A DNA stretch of 64,000 bases. Source: Maritimibacter sp. DP1N21-5 (lineage in GTDB: Bacteria; Pseudomonadota; Alphaproteobacteria; Rhodobacterales; Rhodobacteraceae). A program made the translations under genes and the position numbers. The stretch is from contig NZ_JAHUZF010000006.1 of NCBI RefSeq assembly GCF_019218295.1, positions 558,001 through 622,000 on the forward strand. Direction: 5' to 3'. Numbering within the stretch: the stretch's first letter is position 1; every line of letters begins with the position of its first letter. Below are positions 1-9,313 of this stretch, piece after piece. The notes below the pieces were generated by a model, which saw only the letters and a list, made by a program, of their open reading frames with translations, was not told the DNA's origin and did no database searches.

Positions 1-1263
1 AAGCTTGCCTATACCGATGCCGTGTTCCCCGGTGACAGTCCCGCCGAGCCGCAGCGCCCGTTCGCTCATTCGCGAACCCAGCTTGCGCGCCACCTCGAGC
101 TCGGCGGGCTGTTCCGGGTCAACCAGCAAGATGGCGTGAAAGTTCCCGTCGCCCACGTGACCGAGGATCGGCCCTAGCATACCGCTTTCGGCGATATCCG
201 CCTGCGTCTCCGTGACCGCCTCGGCGAGCCGTGAAATCGGCACGCAAACGTCGGTGACCAACGCCCGACAGCCCTTGCGCAGCCCGAGACAGGCCCAATA
301 GGCATGGTGGCGCATGGTCCAGAGCGCTGTGCGGTCCTCGGGCCTGATCGCCACCTCTACGCCATGTGCCCCGAAGTCCGCGACGATCTCGGTAAAGCGC
401 GCGGCGTCGTCGGCGACGCCGTTTTCCGTGCCGTGGAACTCGACGAAAAGATGCGGCGTCTCGGGCACGTCGGTGCCGGAATAGGCATTGACCGCGCGCA
501 CTGCGTCCGGGTCGAGAAACTCGATCCGCGCCATGGGCAGGCCCATCTGGATCACCGCGACCACCGCCTCGACCGCCGCGCTCATGTCGTCGAAGGCGCA
601 GATCCCGGCGCTGATCGCCTCGGGCTGGCCCTGAAGCCGCACGGTCATCTCGGTTATGAGGCCAAGCGTGCCTTCGGATCCGAGGAAAAGCCCCGTGAGG
701 TCATAGCCGGCCGAGGATTTCCGCGCCCGCGTCCCGGTGCGGATGATCCGACCGTCCGCAAGCACCACTTCCAGCGCCAGCACGTTGTCGCGCATGGTCC
801 CGTAACGCACCGTCGTCGTGCCCGAGGCCCGCGTCGCCGCCATCCCGCCGAGCGAAGCATTGGCCCCCGGATCGACGGAAAAAAACATGCCCGTCGTCCT
901 GAGTTCGAGGTTCAGCGCCTCCCGCGTGATGCCGGGCTGGATCACCGCGTCCATGTCGCCCTGATGCACTTCGAGCACGCGGTTCATCCGACCGAAGTCC
1001 ACCGTCAGCCCGCCGCGAATGGCCGAGGTATGCCCTTCGAGCGAGGTTCCCGCGCCGTAGCCGACGATCGGAATGCCATGCCCGTGACACAGGGCCGCGA
1101 GCTTGGACACCTCCTCGGTCGTCTCGGGATAGGCGACCGCCTCCGGCGGCGCCGCAGGGAAGTAGGTCTCCGATCCGCCATGGGCGTCCAGATCGGACTT
1201 GGAGCGGGTGATCCGATCCCCTAGAACCGATTGCAACTCGGGCCAAGCGGCTTGAATGCTCAT
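1..1263 (-). CDS. FAD-linked D-lactate dehydrogenase / glycolate oxidase GlcD-type (3' end outside window)
   Basis: The gene reads from an ATG at 1263 leftward off the window edge, leaving 421 codons without a stop. It carries the PCMH-type FAD domain (motif VGYGAGTSLEGH near residues 80-90) and the C-terminal FAD-oxidase domain with the metal/substrate motifs GHVGDGNFH and, at the very edge, GEHGIGIGK. These are hallmarks of the GlcD/cytochrome D-lactate dehydrogenase family, which oxidises D-2-hydroxyacids to 2-oxoacids and passes electrons to the respiratory chain. Family members are about 450-480 residues, so only the last 40 or so residues are missing. The start lies back to back with the chloride-channel gene, and the two divergent genes share a short intergenic region. 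D-lactate is the most likely substrate because no glcE/glcF partners are visible here, but glycolate or another hydroxyacid is possible. Confidence 0.88.
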   Translation of the reverse strand, partial: MSIQAAWPELQSVLGDRITRSKSDLDAHGGSETYFPAAPPEAVAYPETTEEVSKLAALCHGHGIPIVGYGAGTSLEGHTSAIRGGLTVDFGRMNRVLEVHQGDMDAVIQPGITREALNLELRTTGMFFSVDPGANASLGGMAATRASGTTTVRYGTMRDNVLALEVVLADGRIIRTGTRARKSSAGYDLTGLFLGSEGTLGLITEMTVRLQGQPEAISAGICAFDDMSAAVEAVVAVIQMGLPMARIEFLDPDAVRAVNAYSGTDVPETPHLFVEFHGTENGVADDAARFTEIVADFGAHGVEVAIRPEDRTALWTMRHHAYWACLGLRKGCRALVTDVCVPISRLAEAVTETQADIAESGMLGPILGHVGDGNFHAILLVDPEQPAELEVARKLGSRMSERALRLGGTVTGEHGIGIGKL

Positions 1264-1336
1264 CAATCGTCGTCCTCGTAGTGGTCGACGCAATCTAGAC
1301 AAGCGGTGGGGCATTAAAAAGCCCCGGGGTGGGGCT

Positions 1337-3025
1337 ATGCTGAATGATGCGAAAGCGCGCGCACGCCAGGGGATCCTGGCCGCCGTCGCCTATCGCAATC
1401 GCGTGCTCCATGTGATCCGCACGCAGGGACCGGGTCAGGCGCAGTTCTGGGTCATCGCCCTGATCATCGGGATCGCCGCCGGCACCGCAGCGCTCTTCTT
1501 CCGTAAGGGGATCGAGCGCTTGCAGGCCTTTCTCTACGGCACCGACGACGTTGCGCATCTGCACAGCTTTGCCGAAACGCTGCCTTGGTTCCTGATCCTC
1601 GTCCTGCCTGCGGTGGGCGGGCTGATCGTCGGAATCGTGCTCAACTGGACCACGAACGACGGGCGGGTGCGCTCGGTGGCGGACGTGATCGAGGGCGCGG
1701 CGCTGCGTGAAGGACGGGTGGAAAAGCGCGCCGGGGTCGGCTCGGCGATCGCGAGCTTCATCACGCTCGCCACCGGCGGATCCTCGGGGCGCGAGGGTCC
1801 GGTCGTGCACATGGCAGCCGTCATGGCCACATGGGTTTCCGCCCGGATCAACGCCTCGGCGATCCATTCGCGCGACCTTCTGGGTTGTGCGGTCGCTGCC
1901 GCCGTGTCCGCGAGCTTCAATGCCCCCATTGCGGGTGCGCTCTTCGCGCTGGAGGTGGTCCTGCGTCACTTCGCCGTCCATGCCTTCGCCCCCATCGCCA
2001 TTGCGAGCGTCGCGGGGACAGTGATCAACCGGCTGGAATATGGCGGCGTGAGCGAGTTCGTCCTCCCCGACAAGGGCGGGCTCGCCTTCTATGTCGAGCT
2101 GCCCGCTTATCTGCTTCTGGGCGTCGTCTCGGGCGTCGTCGCCGTGGCGCTCATGAAGGCGATCTTCTTTGCCGACGACATGGGAAACCTGTTCCTGCGG
2201 ATGACCCGGATGCCCCGCGTGCTGCGCCCCGCGCTGGCCGGGCTGATGCTGGGTGCCATCGCCATCGTCTTTCCCCACATCATCGGGGTTGGCTATGAGA
2301 CCACCGCGCGCGCCATCACCGGTCAGCTCGTCCTGCACGAGGCGGTGGTCTTCGCCATCCTGAAGGTCATTGCCGTGGCCATCACCATGGGCGGGCGCAT
2401 GGGGGGCGGGGTGTTTTCTCCTGCGCTTATGGTCGGGGCGCTGACCGGGCTGGCCTTCGGGCTCATCGCCACGGCGATCTTTCCCGATGTTTCCGGGAGC
2501 GAGACCCTCTATGCGCTGGCGGGCATGGGTGCGGTGGCCGCCGCCGTGCTGGGCGCGCCGATCTCCACGACCATGATTGTCTTTGAACTCACCGGGGACT
2601 GGCAGACCGGGCTTGCGGTCATGGTCGCCGTTTCGATTTCCACCGCCATCGCGTCACGGCTGGTCGACATGTCGTTCTTCCTCACGCAGCTTGAGCGGCG
2701 CGGCATACACCTTGCCGCCGGGCCCCAGGCGTGGCTGCTCGCCACGCTTCCCGTGGCCAAGGTCATGCGCAAGAAGGACGACCCGAAAGCGGCGAGCGAG
2801 GTGGAGTGCTGGGCGTTGATCGAGGACGGCGTCTATGTCGACGGGAACGCCACGCTGGAGGTCGCGATGCCGATCTTCGAGGCGTCGGGCGCGGCCTTTC
2901 TTCCCGTCGTGACCTTGGGCGGTGAGGGCGACAGCCCGGGGTTGTGGGGGTCGCTTCACCATGTGGATGCGCTAAAAGCGGTGAACCTGAAACTCAGCGA
3001 CACGGCGCGCGAAGAGCACAGTTAG
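1337..3025 (+). CDS. ClC-family chloride channel / H+-Cl- antiporter
   Basis: Polytopic membrane protein of 562 residues from ATG 1337, which is preceded by the purine-rich stretch ggggtgggg. An upstream in-frame ATG at 1256 would overlap the start of the divergent gene and adds an uncharged-poor, non-conserved leader. ClC signatures are present: GREGP (chloride-gate glutamate), the segment NAPIAGALFALEVVL, and GGVFSPALMVGAL. Compared with the E. coli ClcA motif FIIEEM, the second glutamate (E203 in ClcA, needed for proton coupling) is replaced by Val (FALEVV), whereas the gating glutamate is kept. That pattern is also seen in animal ClC channels, so coupled antiport is uncertain. The C-terminal 80 residues may be a degenerate cytoplasmic regulatory region. 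The gene converges on the acetyltransferase gene with a 4-bp gap. Confidence 0.92.
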   Translation: MLNDAKARARQGILAAVAYRNRVLHVIRTQGPGQAQFWVIALIIGIAAGTAALFFRKGIERLQAFLYGTDDVAHLHSFAETLPWFLILVLPAVGGLIVGIVLNWTTNDGRVRSVADVIEGAALREGRVEKRAGVGSAIASFITLATGGSSGREGPVVHMAAVMATWVSARINASAIHSRDLLGCAVAAAVSASFNAPIAGALFALEVVLRHFAVHAFAPIAIASVAGTVINRLEYGGVSEFVLPDKGGLAFYVELPAYLLLGVVSGVVAVALMKAIFFADDMGNLFLRMTRMPRVLRPALAGLMLGAIAIVFPHIIGVGYETTARAITGQLVLHEAVVFAILKVIAVAITMGGRMGGGVFSPALMVGALTGLAFGLIATAIFPDVSGSETLYALAGMGAVAAAVLGAPISTTMIVFELTGDWQTGLAVMVAVSISTAIASRLVDMSFFLTQLERRGIHLAAGPQAWLLATLPVAKVMRKKDDPKAASEVECWALIEDGVYVDGNATLEVAMPIFEASGAAFLPVVTLGGEGDSPGLWGSLHHVDALKAVNLKLSDTAREEHS

Positions 3026-3029
3026 CGCA

Positions 3030-3563
3030 TCACCACAGGTCCGGGTCGTCAAAGGCCGGGACGGCTCGGGCGGGCGCGGGCAGGGGCGTGATCGGGGCGC
3101 CTGCCAGGGATTGCGCAATCCATCCTTCGGACTGCGACAGGGCTTGCGGGGCGGGGACAACGTCGGTCGTGACGGGGGCGAAGCCGACCTTGCCATAGAA
3201 CGCGATGTCGCCGTAGGTCACGACAATCGCCACGCCCTCGGCCGCGAGCCGGTCGAGCGCGGCCCGAATGAGGGCCTGCCCGATCCCGTGTCCCTGAACG
3301 GCCGGGTCCACGGCCACAGGAGACAGGAGCGCAACACCGCGCGGATCGTCGTAGGTAAGGGGCGTGAAGCAGATCGCACCGGCGATGCGACCGTCGAGCC
3401 AGGCGGTGAAGACATCAGCGCCCTCGTCGATCAGCCGGGACACGAGACCGGCAATCGCGGCCCCTTCGTCCACCCCTTCGGAGGCACCGAAACTGCGGTC
3501 GAAAAGCCCCACGACCTGCGCCGCGATGGCCTCGGCCCCACGCCGTATCTCGGGCTGCGTCAC
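3030..3563 (-). CDS. GNAT-family N-acetyltransferase
   Basis: Protein of 177 residues. It starts at GTG 3563, which overlaps the TGA of the upstream DUF427 gene as GTGA, a typical translational-coupling junction. The acetyl-CoA loop [17 protein letters not shown] matches the GNAT motif A pattern (Q/R-x-x-G-x-G/A), followed by [10 protein letters not shown], the motif B region seen in YhbS/ElaA-like GNATs that act on small molecules or proteins. The same reading frame runs open into the upstream gene, which could mislead gene callers into a 305-residue fusion; the residues encoded there are Arg-rich and look like a shadow frame. The substrate is unknown. Confidence 0.88.
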   Translation of the reverse strand: MTQPEIRRGAEAIAAQVVGLFDRSFGASEGVDEGAAIAGLVSRLIDEGADVFTAWLDGRIAGAICFTPLTYDDPRGVALLSPVAVDPAVQGHGIGQALIRAALDRLAAEGVAIVVTYGDIAFYGKVGFAPVTTDVVPAPQALSQSEGWIAQSLAGAPITPLPAPARAVPAFDDPDLW

Positions 3564-3922
3564 AGTTGTTCGACCGTCACCTTGCCGGTGTAGAAGGCCA
3601 GATGGCCCGCGATACGCTCCATCCCGTCCTTGGGCGTCTCGTAGGACCAGGCCGCGTCCTTGATCACCGTGGATTTCGTCGGGATCGAGAAATAGGACGC
3701 TTCGCCTTTCCAAGGGCAGGTGGTCTTGGTCTCGGAGGGCTCCAGCATCCGCATCGCGATGTCGTCGCGCGGGAAGTAGATCACCGGGGGATAGTCGCCT
3801 TCGACCAGCTCGAGCGCGTCGCGGCTTTCGCCCAGCACGGCCCCGCCGGCGCGCACGACCCAGGTGCCCTGCGCCTTGTGTATCCTGATATGGTCGCTCA
3901 CTGTCTCGTCTCCCCTTCGCAT
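3560..3922 (-). CDS. DUF427 domain protein
   Basis: Protein of 120 residues with the DUF427 core: the segment [15 protein letters not shown], then [12 protein letters not shown], then [11 protein letters not shown] and a C-terminal AGHLAFYTG. This small beta-rich domain is common in alphaproteobacteria and actinobacteria; its biochemical function is not established. A GTG seven codons inside (VSDHIRIHK) is an alternative start. It is co-directional and translationally coupled with the downstream GNAT gene, suggesting a two-gene operon. Confidence 0.88.
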   Translation of the reverse strand: MRRGDETVSDHIRIHKAQGTWVVRAGGAVLGESRDALELVEGDYPPVIYFPRDDIAMRMLEPSETKTTCPWKGEASYFSIPTKSTVIKDAAWSYETPKDGMERIAGHLAFYTGKVTVEQL

Positions 3923-4045
3923 TTCGGAACCCTAACAAGGGTTTCATGACCCCGACGTGTCATTCCGGCCAAATGGCTGTGGCATAGTGGCGCATGTGCG
4001 CGGCCCTGCACAGTGACAGGGACGCACAGACCTTTGGCCGGTCTG

Positions 4046-5842
4046 TCACAGGGGCGCACAGGCCCGCGCGAGCCAGAGCCGCGCCGCGCCCGTCACCTTT
4101 GACCCCAGTTTGTCGAGGCAGGCTCGGTGATATGCGTCGAGCCAGGCGCGTTCGCCCGCGTCAAGCATGTCGGGCAGGATCAGACGGCGGTCGATGGGCA
4201 CATAGGTCAGCGTCTCGAAACACAGGAAATCCCGGTCGTCGCCGCCGGGCAGGCGGTCCGCCTCGCGCACGGCGATGAGGTTCTCGATCCGGATGCCAAA
4301 AGCGCCGTCGCGGTAATAGCCCGGCTCGTTGGACAAGATCATGCCGGGTTCGAGCGGCACGTCAGACAGCCGCGACAGGCGCTGCGGCCCTTCATGAACC
4401 GAGAGGTATGACCCGACGCCATGCCCGGTGCCGTGGTCGTAATCCATCCCCGCGAGCCAGAGCGGATAGCGGGCGAGCGCGTCGAGATGCGCGCCGGTCA
4501 CGCCACGCGGGAAACGGGCACGCGAGATGGCGATCATGCCCTTGAGAACGCGAGTGAAGGCCGCGCGTTCGTCGGCGTCGACGTCGCCCACCGGCAAGGT
4601 GCGGGTGATGTCGGTCGTGCCGTCGCGGTATTGGCCGCCACTGTCCAGCACGACGAGGTCGCCCTTTGCAAGCTGCCGGTTCGTTTCCCGCGTCACGCGG
4701 TAGTGGATGACGGCGCCGTGGGGGCCGGTGCCCGAAATCGTCTCGAAACTGATGTCCTCGAGCGCGTTGGTGGCCCGCCGGAAGCCTTCGAGCTCGGTCA
4801 CGAGGTCGATCTCGGTCAGCTCGCTCTCGGGCAGGGTCGCATCATACCAGTGCAGGAATTCGACCACCGCGGCCGCGTCGCGCAGATGGGCGGCGCGGGT
4901 GCCGTTCAGTTCGGCTTCGGTCTTGCGCGCCTTGGGCAGGGCGCAGGGGTCGGCCTCCCAATGCACAGGGATGCCCTTCTCGGCCAGAAGCTGGCCCACC
5001 GCATGGGGGGCCGAGGTCCGGTCCACGCGGACAGGGCCCGACAGACCCTGCAAGGCTGCCGGAAACGCCTTGGGCCCCGTGACGGTCACGGCGTCCATCT
5101 CGGCAAGGGGGCCAAGGTCGCGGTCTTCGGTGAAGACCGTCACATGCCCGCTTTCTGTCAGGATCGCCATGGCCTGGACCACGGGGTTGTGCGCGATGTC
5201 GCGGCCCCGGACATTGAGCAGCCAGCAGACGGAATCGGGCAGGGTGATCACCACCGCCTCGTCACCGTCATCACGTAGGGTCCTGGCGATGATCTGGCAT
5301 TTTTCCTGCGCGGAGACGCCCGTCAATTCAATCGGTTGCTCGCTGATCGCCTCGGCTGGCGGGGCAGGGCGGTCTGTCCAGATCCGGTCCACGAGGTTTG
5401 CGACGGGATGCACGCCAGCCCCGACCTTGGCGAGCGCCTTGTCGATGGCTTCGACCTCGCGCGTGGTGTGGAGCCAGGGGTCGATGCCCACACGGTTGCC
5501 GGTGTTGAGCCGCGCGGCCAACCAGTCCCCGGCTGTCGTCTCGGGCCAGTTCACCGGGGTGAATTGCGCCAGATCGACCTGATCGCTCACCTGCGAGCGG
5601 TAGCGACCGTCGATGAAGACGCCCGCCTCGTCCCTCAGCACGATGCAGAAACCAGCCGAGCCGGTGAACCCCGTGAGCCACGCAAGCCGCGCGTCGCATT
5701 CGGCGACATATTCGCCCTGGTAGACGTCCGCGCGCGGTACGATGAAGGCGGCGAGCCCCTCCGCCTTCATCTCGGCGCGCAGGGCCGCGAGCCGGGCCGC
5801 ACCATGGGCCGGGTCCGCGGTCGTTTCGAACCCCTGGAACAT
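4046..5842 (-). CDS. Xaa-Pro aminopeptidase, M24B family (APP1-like)
   Basis: Protein of 598 residues, the length of the three-domain eukaryote-like aminopeptidase P rather than the approximately 440-residue E. coli PepP. Two N-terminal creatinase-like domains precede a pita-bread catalytic domain. Dinuclear-metal ligands can be read in VLDSGGQYRDGTTDITRT (two Asp), GTGHGVGSYLSVHEGPQ (His), SNEPGYYRDGAFGIRIEN (two Glu). It removes N-terminal residues preceding proline in the cytoplasm. Its ATG overlaps the cobT stop by one base (TGATG), so it is probably cotranscribed with cobT although the functions are unrelated. Confidence 0.93.
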   Translation of the reverse strand: MFQGFETTADPAHGAARLAALRAEMKAEGLAAFIVPRADVYQGEYVAECDARLAWLTGFTGSAGFCIVLRDEAGVFIDGRYRSQVSDQVDLAQFTPVNWPETTAGDWLAARLNTGNRVGIDPWLHTTREVEAIDKALAKVGAGVHPVANLVDRIWTDRPAPPAEAISEQPIELTGVSAQEKCQIIARTLRDDGDEAVVITLPDSVCWLLNVRGRDIAHNPVVQAMAILTESGHVTVFTEDRDLGPLAEMDAVTVTGPKAFPAALQGLSGPVRVDRTSAPHAVGQLLAEKGIPVHWEADPCALPKARKTEAELNGTRAAHLRDAAAVVEFLHWYDATLPESELTEIDLVTELEGFRRATNALEDISFETISGTGPHGAVIHYRVTRETNRQLAKGDLVVLDSGGQYRDGTTDITRTLPVGDVDADERAAFTRVLKGMIAISRARFPRGVTGAHLDALARYPLWLAGMDYDHGTGHGVGSYLSVHEGPQRLSRLSDVPLEPGMILSNEPGYYRDGAFGIRIENLIAVREADRLPGGDDRDFLCFETLTYVPIDRRLILPDMLDAGERAWLDAYHRACLDKLGSKVTGAARLWLARACAPL

Positions 5843-7716
5843 CAGGACGCGCGCCTTATGCCCATGATCCGCGCCCGGGCGCGCGGGTCGCTGTCGAAAA
5901 GCGCCGCAAGCTGCTCGGTCATCGCGCCAGCGAGTTGTTCGACGTCGGTGATCGTCACGGCGCGATCGTAATAGCGCGTCACGTCATGCCCGATCCCGAT
6001 GGCCAGAAGCTCGACCGCCTTGCGCTTTTCCACCATCGCGATCACGTCGCGCAGGTGTTTCTCGAGGTAGTTCGCCGGGTTCACCGAGAGCGTCGAATCG
6101 TCCACCGGTGCCCCATCCGAAATGACCATCAGGATCTTGCGCGCCTCGCGCCGGTTCACCAGACGCCGGTGCGCCCATTCGAGCGCCTCGCCGTCGATGT
6201 TTTCCTTGAGCAGCCCCTCTTTCATCATGAGGCCAAGGTTGGCCCGCGTCCGGCGCATCGGGGCATCGGCGGATTTGTAGATGATGTGGCGCAGGTCGTT
6301 GAGGCGTCCGGGGCCCTGCGGGCGACCCTCGGCCAGCCACGCCTCGCGCGCCTGTCCGCCCTTCCACGCGCGGGTGGTGAAACCGAGGATCTCGACCTTC
6401 ACCGCACAGCGTTCCAGCGTGCGAGCAAGCACGTCGGCACAGATCGCGGCGATAGAGATCGGGCGGCCACGCATGGAACCGGAGTTGTCCAGCAGGAGCG
6501 TCACCACGGTGTCGCGAAACTCGGTGTCCTTCTCGACCTTGAACGAGAGCGGAGTCGTAGGGTTCGCGACCACACGGGCAAGGCGACCCGCGTCGAGGAT
6601 GCCCTCTTCCCGGTCGAATTCCCAGCTTCGGTTCTGCTGGGCCTGAAGGCGGCGCTGGAGCTTGTTGGCGAGCCGGGACACAGCGCCTTTCAAGGGCTCC
6701 AGCTGCTGATCCAGATAGGCGCGCAGGCGTTCCAGTTCGGCGGGCTCCGCGAGGTCCTCGGCGGCGATCTCCTCGTCATGGGTGTCGAGGTAGACCCGGT
6801 AATTCGGATCGGCGTCCGAGGGGGGCGGGGGCGGCGGCGGCTCGTGGGGGGCGTCCGCATCGGGCATCTCCGCCTCCTCGGTGAACTCCTCGTCGGCGAG
6901 GTCGTCCATCGAGACCTGCGCCTCGGACTGGTCCTGCTGTTCCTCCTGCGAGCGTTCGCTGTCGGCCTCCGACGTGTCGTCGTCGTCAGAGTTTTCTTCT
7001 GAACCCTGCTCTTCCTGCTGGTCGCTGTCTTCCTCGGCCTCGTCGGTTTCGTCCTCGTCGGTGTCGTCCGGGTCGTCGCCCAGCTGGTCGCCATAGCCCA
7101 GATCATCGATCACCCGCCGTGCGAACCGAGCGAAGGCAGACTGGTCGTCGAGCTTGGTCTGCAGGCTTTCGAAGGTTTCGCCGGCCTGTCCCTCGATGTA
7201 GTCGCGCCACAGGTCGAGCACCTTGTTCGCGCCCGCGGGCAGGGCCCGCCCGGTGGCCGCCTCGCGCACGAAGAACCCGGCCGCTTCCGCAAGAGGCGCG
7301 TCCGTCTGTTGGGTCAGGCCGAGGTAACCCTTGCGCAGGCTTTCCTCGGCAATCTTGTGGTCGATGTTCGACGCCGTGCCGGGCATGACACGCGCCCCCA
7401 TCGCCTCGCAGCGAGCAGTTTCCATCGCCTCGTAGATCGCCCGCGCCATGTCGCCCGAGGGCGCATATTTCGTGTGGGTCGCCCGGTCATGGTAGCGGTG
7501 TTTCAGCGCCAGCGCATCCGCCGTGCCGCGCGCCAGAAGCACCTCGTCGCGGCTCATCCGCCGGGTCACCTGCGGCAGGCGCATCGACTCTCCTGACACG
7601 CCGGAAGGGTCCACGGAATAGGTGATGGTCAGGTCACCGTCGTCGGCCATGACCTTGGTCGCTTCGGAAAGCGCCTTCTTGAAGGGATCGGCCGGGTTGT
7701 CGCTGGATTTTGCCAT
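5842..7716 (-). CDS. cobT: Cobaltochelatase subunit CobT
   Basis: Protein of 624 residues. The N-terminal half is the CobT domain; a long acidic linker (approximately residues 212-300, rich in Asp/Glu/Ser/Gln and a Pro stretch) joins it to a C-terminal von Willebrand A domain with the MIDAS motif [12 protein letters not shown]. CobT and the AAA+ protein CobS form the chaperone-like complex that works with CobN to insert Co2+ into hydrogenobyrinic acid a,c-diamide in aerobic cobalamin synthesis. cobS lies 1.6 kb upstream on the same strand, separated by an oppositely oriented FMN reductase and a small exported gene, so cobS and cobT are not in one operon here. cobN is not in the window. The acidic linker is normal for the family. 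Confidence 0.96.
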   Translation of the reverse strand: MAKSSDNPADPFKKALSEATKVMADDGDLTITYSVDPSGVSGESMRLPQVTRRMSRDEVLLARGTADALALKHRYHDRATHTKYAPSGDMARAIYEAMETARCEAMGARVMPGTASNIDHKIAEESLRKGYLGLTQQTDAPLAEAAGFFVREAATGRALPAGANKVLDLWRDYIEGQAGETFESLQTKLDDQSAFARFARRVIDDLGYGDQLGDDPDDTDEDETDEAEEDSDQQEEQGSEENSDDDDTSEADSERSQEEQQDQSEAQVSMDDLADEEFTEEAEMPDADAPHEPPPPPPPSDADPNYRVYLDTHDEEIAAEDLAEPAELERLRAYLDQQLEPLKGAVSRLANKLQRRLQAQQNRSWEFDREEGILDAGRLARVVANPTTPLSFKVEKDTEFRDTVVTLLLDNSGSMRGRPISIAAICADVLARTLERCAVKVEILGFTTRAWKGGQAREAWLAEGRPQGPGRLNDLRHIIYKSADAPMRRTRANLGLMMKEGLLKENIDGEALEWAHRRLVNRREARKILMVISDGAPVDDSTLSVNPANYLEKHLRDVIAMVEKRKAVELLAIGIGHDVTRYYDRAVTITDVEQLAGAMTEQLAALFDSDPRARARIMGIRRAS

Positions 7717-7934
7717 GCTTGGGTTAAATCACCGGGCCGGGGCGGGGGCAAGCGGTGACGCGCAGGCGAGACCGGCGGGCCCCTGCGCAGGCGTCCGCCG
7801 GTTCGGGGATCGGCCAGTGCGGCCTCGCGCAGAGTCTGCGCTGGATTGCACAGAACCGCCGGTTGATATGGGTCTCATGTGCGCTCATGTCTAGCGCAAC
7901 ACCGCACACAGCAACCCCGACTGGGAGATCAGAC

Positions 7935-8537
7935 ATGACCAAACCGAAAATCGCCATCATCCTCGGCCAGACCCGCGACGCCCGCTTCGGCGCCGACCCG
8001 GCCAACTGGCTTCTCGAACAGGCGCAGAAACGCGACGACTTTGACGTGGAACTCGTTGACCTTGCCGACTACGACCTGCCGTTGTTCGACGAAGTCGCTT
8101 CCAACGCCTGGGTGCCCTCGCAGGACCCGAAAGCGATTGCATGGCAGAAGAAGGTGGCCGAGTTCGACGGCTACATCTTTGTCACTGCGGAATACAACCA
8201 TTCGATCTCGGGCGCGCTGAAGAACGCTCTGGATCAGGCCTATGTGGAATGGGTTCGCAAACCCATGACCGCCTTCGGCTATGGCTCCATGGGCGCGGCC
8301 CGCGCGGTCGAGCATCTTCGCGCCATCGCGGTCGAGCTTCAGATGGCCCCGGTTCGCTCGGCGCTTCACCTGGGCGGCGCGGACTTCTTTGCCGCGCATC
8401 CGTTGGGCGCGGGCAAGGGCACAAAGGCGGTCGAGGAAAACCTTCTTCCTTCCGTTACCACCATGTTCGACGACCTGTCTTGGTGGGCGGCGAGCCTTCG
8501 GTCCGCCCGCAAGGAAACCGCTGCCAAAGCCGCGTAA
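7935..8537 (+). CDS. NAD(P)H-dependent FMN reductase / flavodoxin-like oxidoreductase
   Basis: Protein of 200 residues with a flavodoxin-like fold. The phosphate-binding loop is ILGQTRDARFG at the N terminus, and the signature AEYNHSISGALKNALD (residues about 81-96) places it in the NADPH-dependent FMN reductase family (YLR011w/ArsH/SsuE group). It likely reduces quinones, azo dyes or flavins in the cytoplasm. ATG 7935 follows gggagatcag; the open frame continues upstream to 7755, but that part has no homology-like pattern. A strong intrinsic terminator follows immediately, so it is probably monocistronic. Confidence 0.9.
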   Translation: MTKPKIAIILGQTRDARFGADPANWLLEQAQKRDDFDVELVDLADYDLPLFDEVASNAWVPSQDPKAIAWQKKVAEFDGYIFVTAEYNHSISGALKNALDQAYVEWVRKPMTAFGYGSMGAARAVEHLRAIAVELQMAPVRSALHLGGADFFAAHPLGAGKGTKAVEENLLPSVTTMFDDLSWWAASLRSARKETAAKAA

Positions 8538-8565
8538 TCCACCCCGTCCTGTCCTCGAAGACAGG

Positions 8566-8595
8566 AAAGGCCCGCCTCTGGAGGCGGGCCTTTTT
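8566..8595 (+). terminator. Rho-independent terminator after the FMN reductase
   Basis: Stem AAAGGCCCGCCTC pairs with GAGGCGGGCCTTT across a 2-base loop and is followed by further T residues. It lies 28 bp after the stop of the FMN reductase gene. Confidence 0.9.
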
Positions 8596-8670
8596 CTGTG
8601 GGAGCGGGCGAGGGCGGCAAGGATCGTCCAGCCCGCCCGCGACGGGTGATATTTGGCAGGGCTCGCGATC

Positions 8671-9051
8671 CTAGCTCAGGATCAACGCGCGGCAGCTCCC
8701 GATCTCGACCTCGGCGCGGTCGGCGGCCCAAGCCGCATCCTGCGCGTCGTCGTTGAAATGCGCCCGGGTCAGCAGGACCGAATGCGCGTATTTCGCCTCG
8801 ATCCGACGGGCGAGCGTGTCGCGGGCATCTTCGGGCGCCATCACCGCTTCCAGCAGGGACACCATCGCATCCCGTTCGGCGCGTGCGGTTTCGCCATCCT
8901 GCCCAAGGAGCCATTCGAACTCCATCGTCGCGGACAGCCGCCCCGCGCAATTCGCGAACCCCATCGTCAGATCATTCGGTGCCGCCGAAGCGGCGGTTGG
9001 GAGAGCGAGAGCCAATAGGCCTGCCTGTATTTTCGATGTCAGCCTGCTCAT
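8671..9051 (-). CDS. Small exported protein of unknown function
   Basis: Protein of 126 residues with a clear Sec signal peptide (LLALALPTAASAA, cleavage after about residue 23). The mature part has two Cys (NCAG near residue 35 and GSCRAL at the C terminus), probably a disulfide, and is otherwise helical and charged (EAKYAHSVLLTRAHFNDD). I do not recognise the family. It lies between cobS and the FMN reductase, on the same strand as cobS and cobT but with its own 260-bp upstream region holding two near-perfect palindromes. Confidence 0.72.
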   Translation of the reverse strand: MSRLTSKIQAGLLALALPTAASAAPNDLTMGFANCAGRLSATMEFEWLLGQDGETARAERDAMVSLLEAVMAPEDARDTLARRIEAKYAHSVLLTRAHFNDDAQDAAWAADRAEVEIGSCRALILS

Positions 9052-9128
9052 GACGCCAGCTTTCCATAAAAATAAGGTCAGTAAAGCACGGAAACGGGGA
9101 TGCTCCGGTCATGCTGCGAGCGCAAACA

Positions 9129-9194
9129 TTCACGTTTCGTGAAGATCGGTCGCGAAGCCCCGAATTTTCCGAGCCTTTTTGACCAAATGATCAA
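9129..9194. promoter_or_regulatory. Two palindromes upstream of the small exported gene
   Basis: The 262-bp gap between cobS (stop at 9314) and the exported gene (start at 9051) holds TTCACG-TTT-CGTGAA at 9129-9143, a perfect inverted repeat, and TTGACCAAATGATCAA at 9179-9194, symmetrical at 14 of 16 positions. They sit 78 and 128 bp upstream of the start codon at 9051. Neither matches an operator I can name; the second resembles but does not match an FNR box, because its spacer is too long. Confidence 0.4.
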
Positions 9195-9313
9195 GACCCC
9201 GATGCGGTTCCGCAGCGGAGCGATTTCATCTGGACTGTGGCTGAAGGAGCGCAGGGCGCGCGGTGGATCGACCCGGAAGGTCGCGATCCGCGCGCCCAGA
9301 TCGTGAGTAGTTG

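Noticed and set aside
1..6. HindIII site AAGCTT at the window edge as a cloning or integration boundary
   Set aside because: The reading frame of the dehydrogenase continues through it, and a 6-base match at an edge is uninformative.
3030..3947. 305-residue fused reading frame covering the GNAT gene and beyond
   Set aside because: The N-terminal 128 residues are Arg-rich shadow sequence of the DUF427 gene, which is read in another frame with a clear family match; GTG 3563 forms a GTGA overlap.
5842..7716. Frameshift or low-complexity damage in cobT because of the long acidic tract
   Set aside because: An acidic linker between the CobT domain and the VWA domain is normal in this family, and the frame is continuous with intact motifs at both ends.
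9179..9194. FNR box
   Set aside because: The arms TTGAC and ATCAA are separated by six bases rather than four, so it does not match the FNR consensus.
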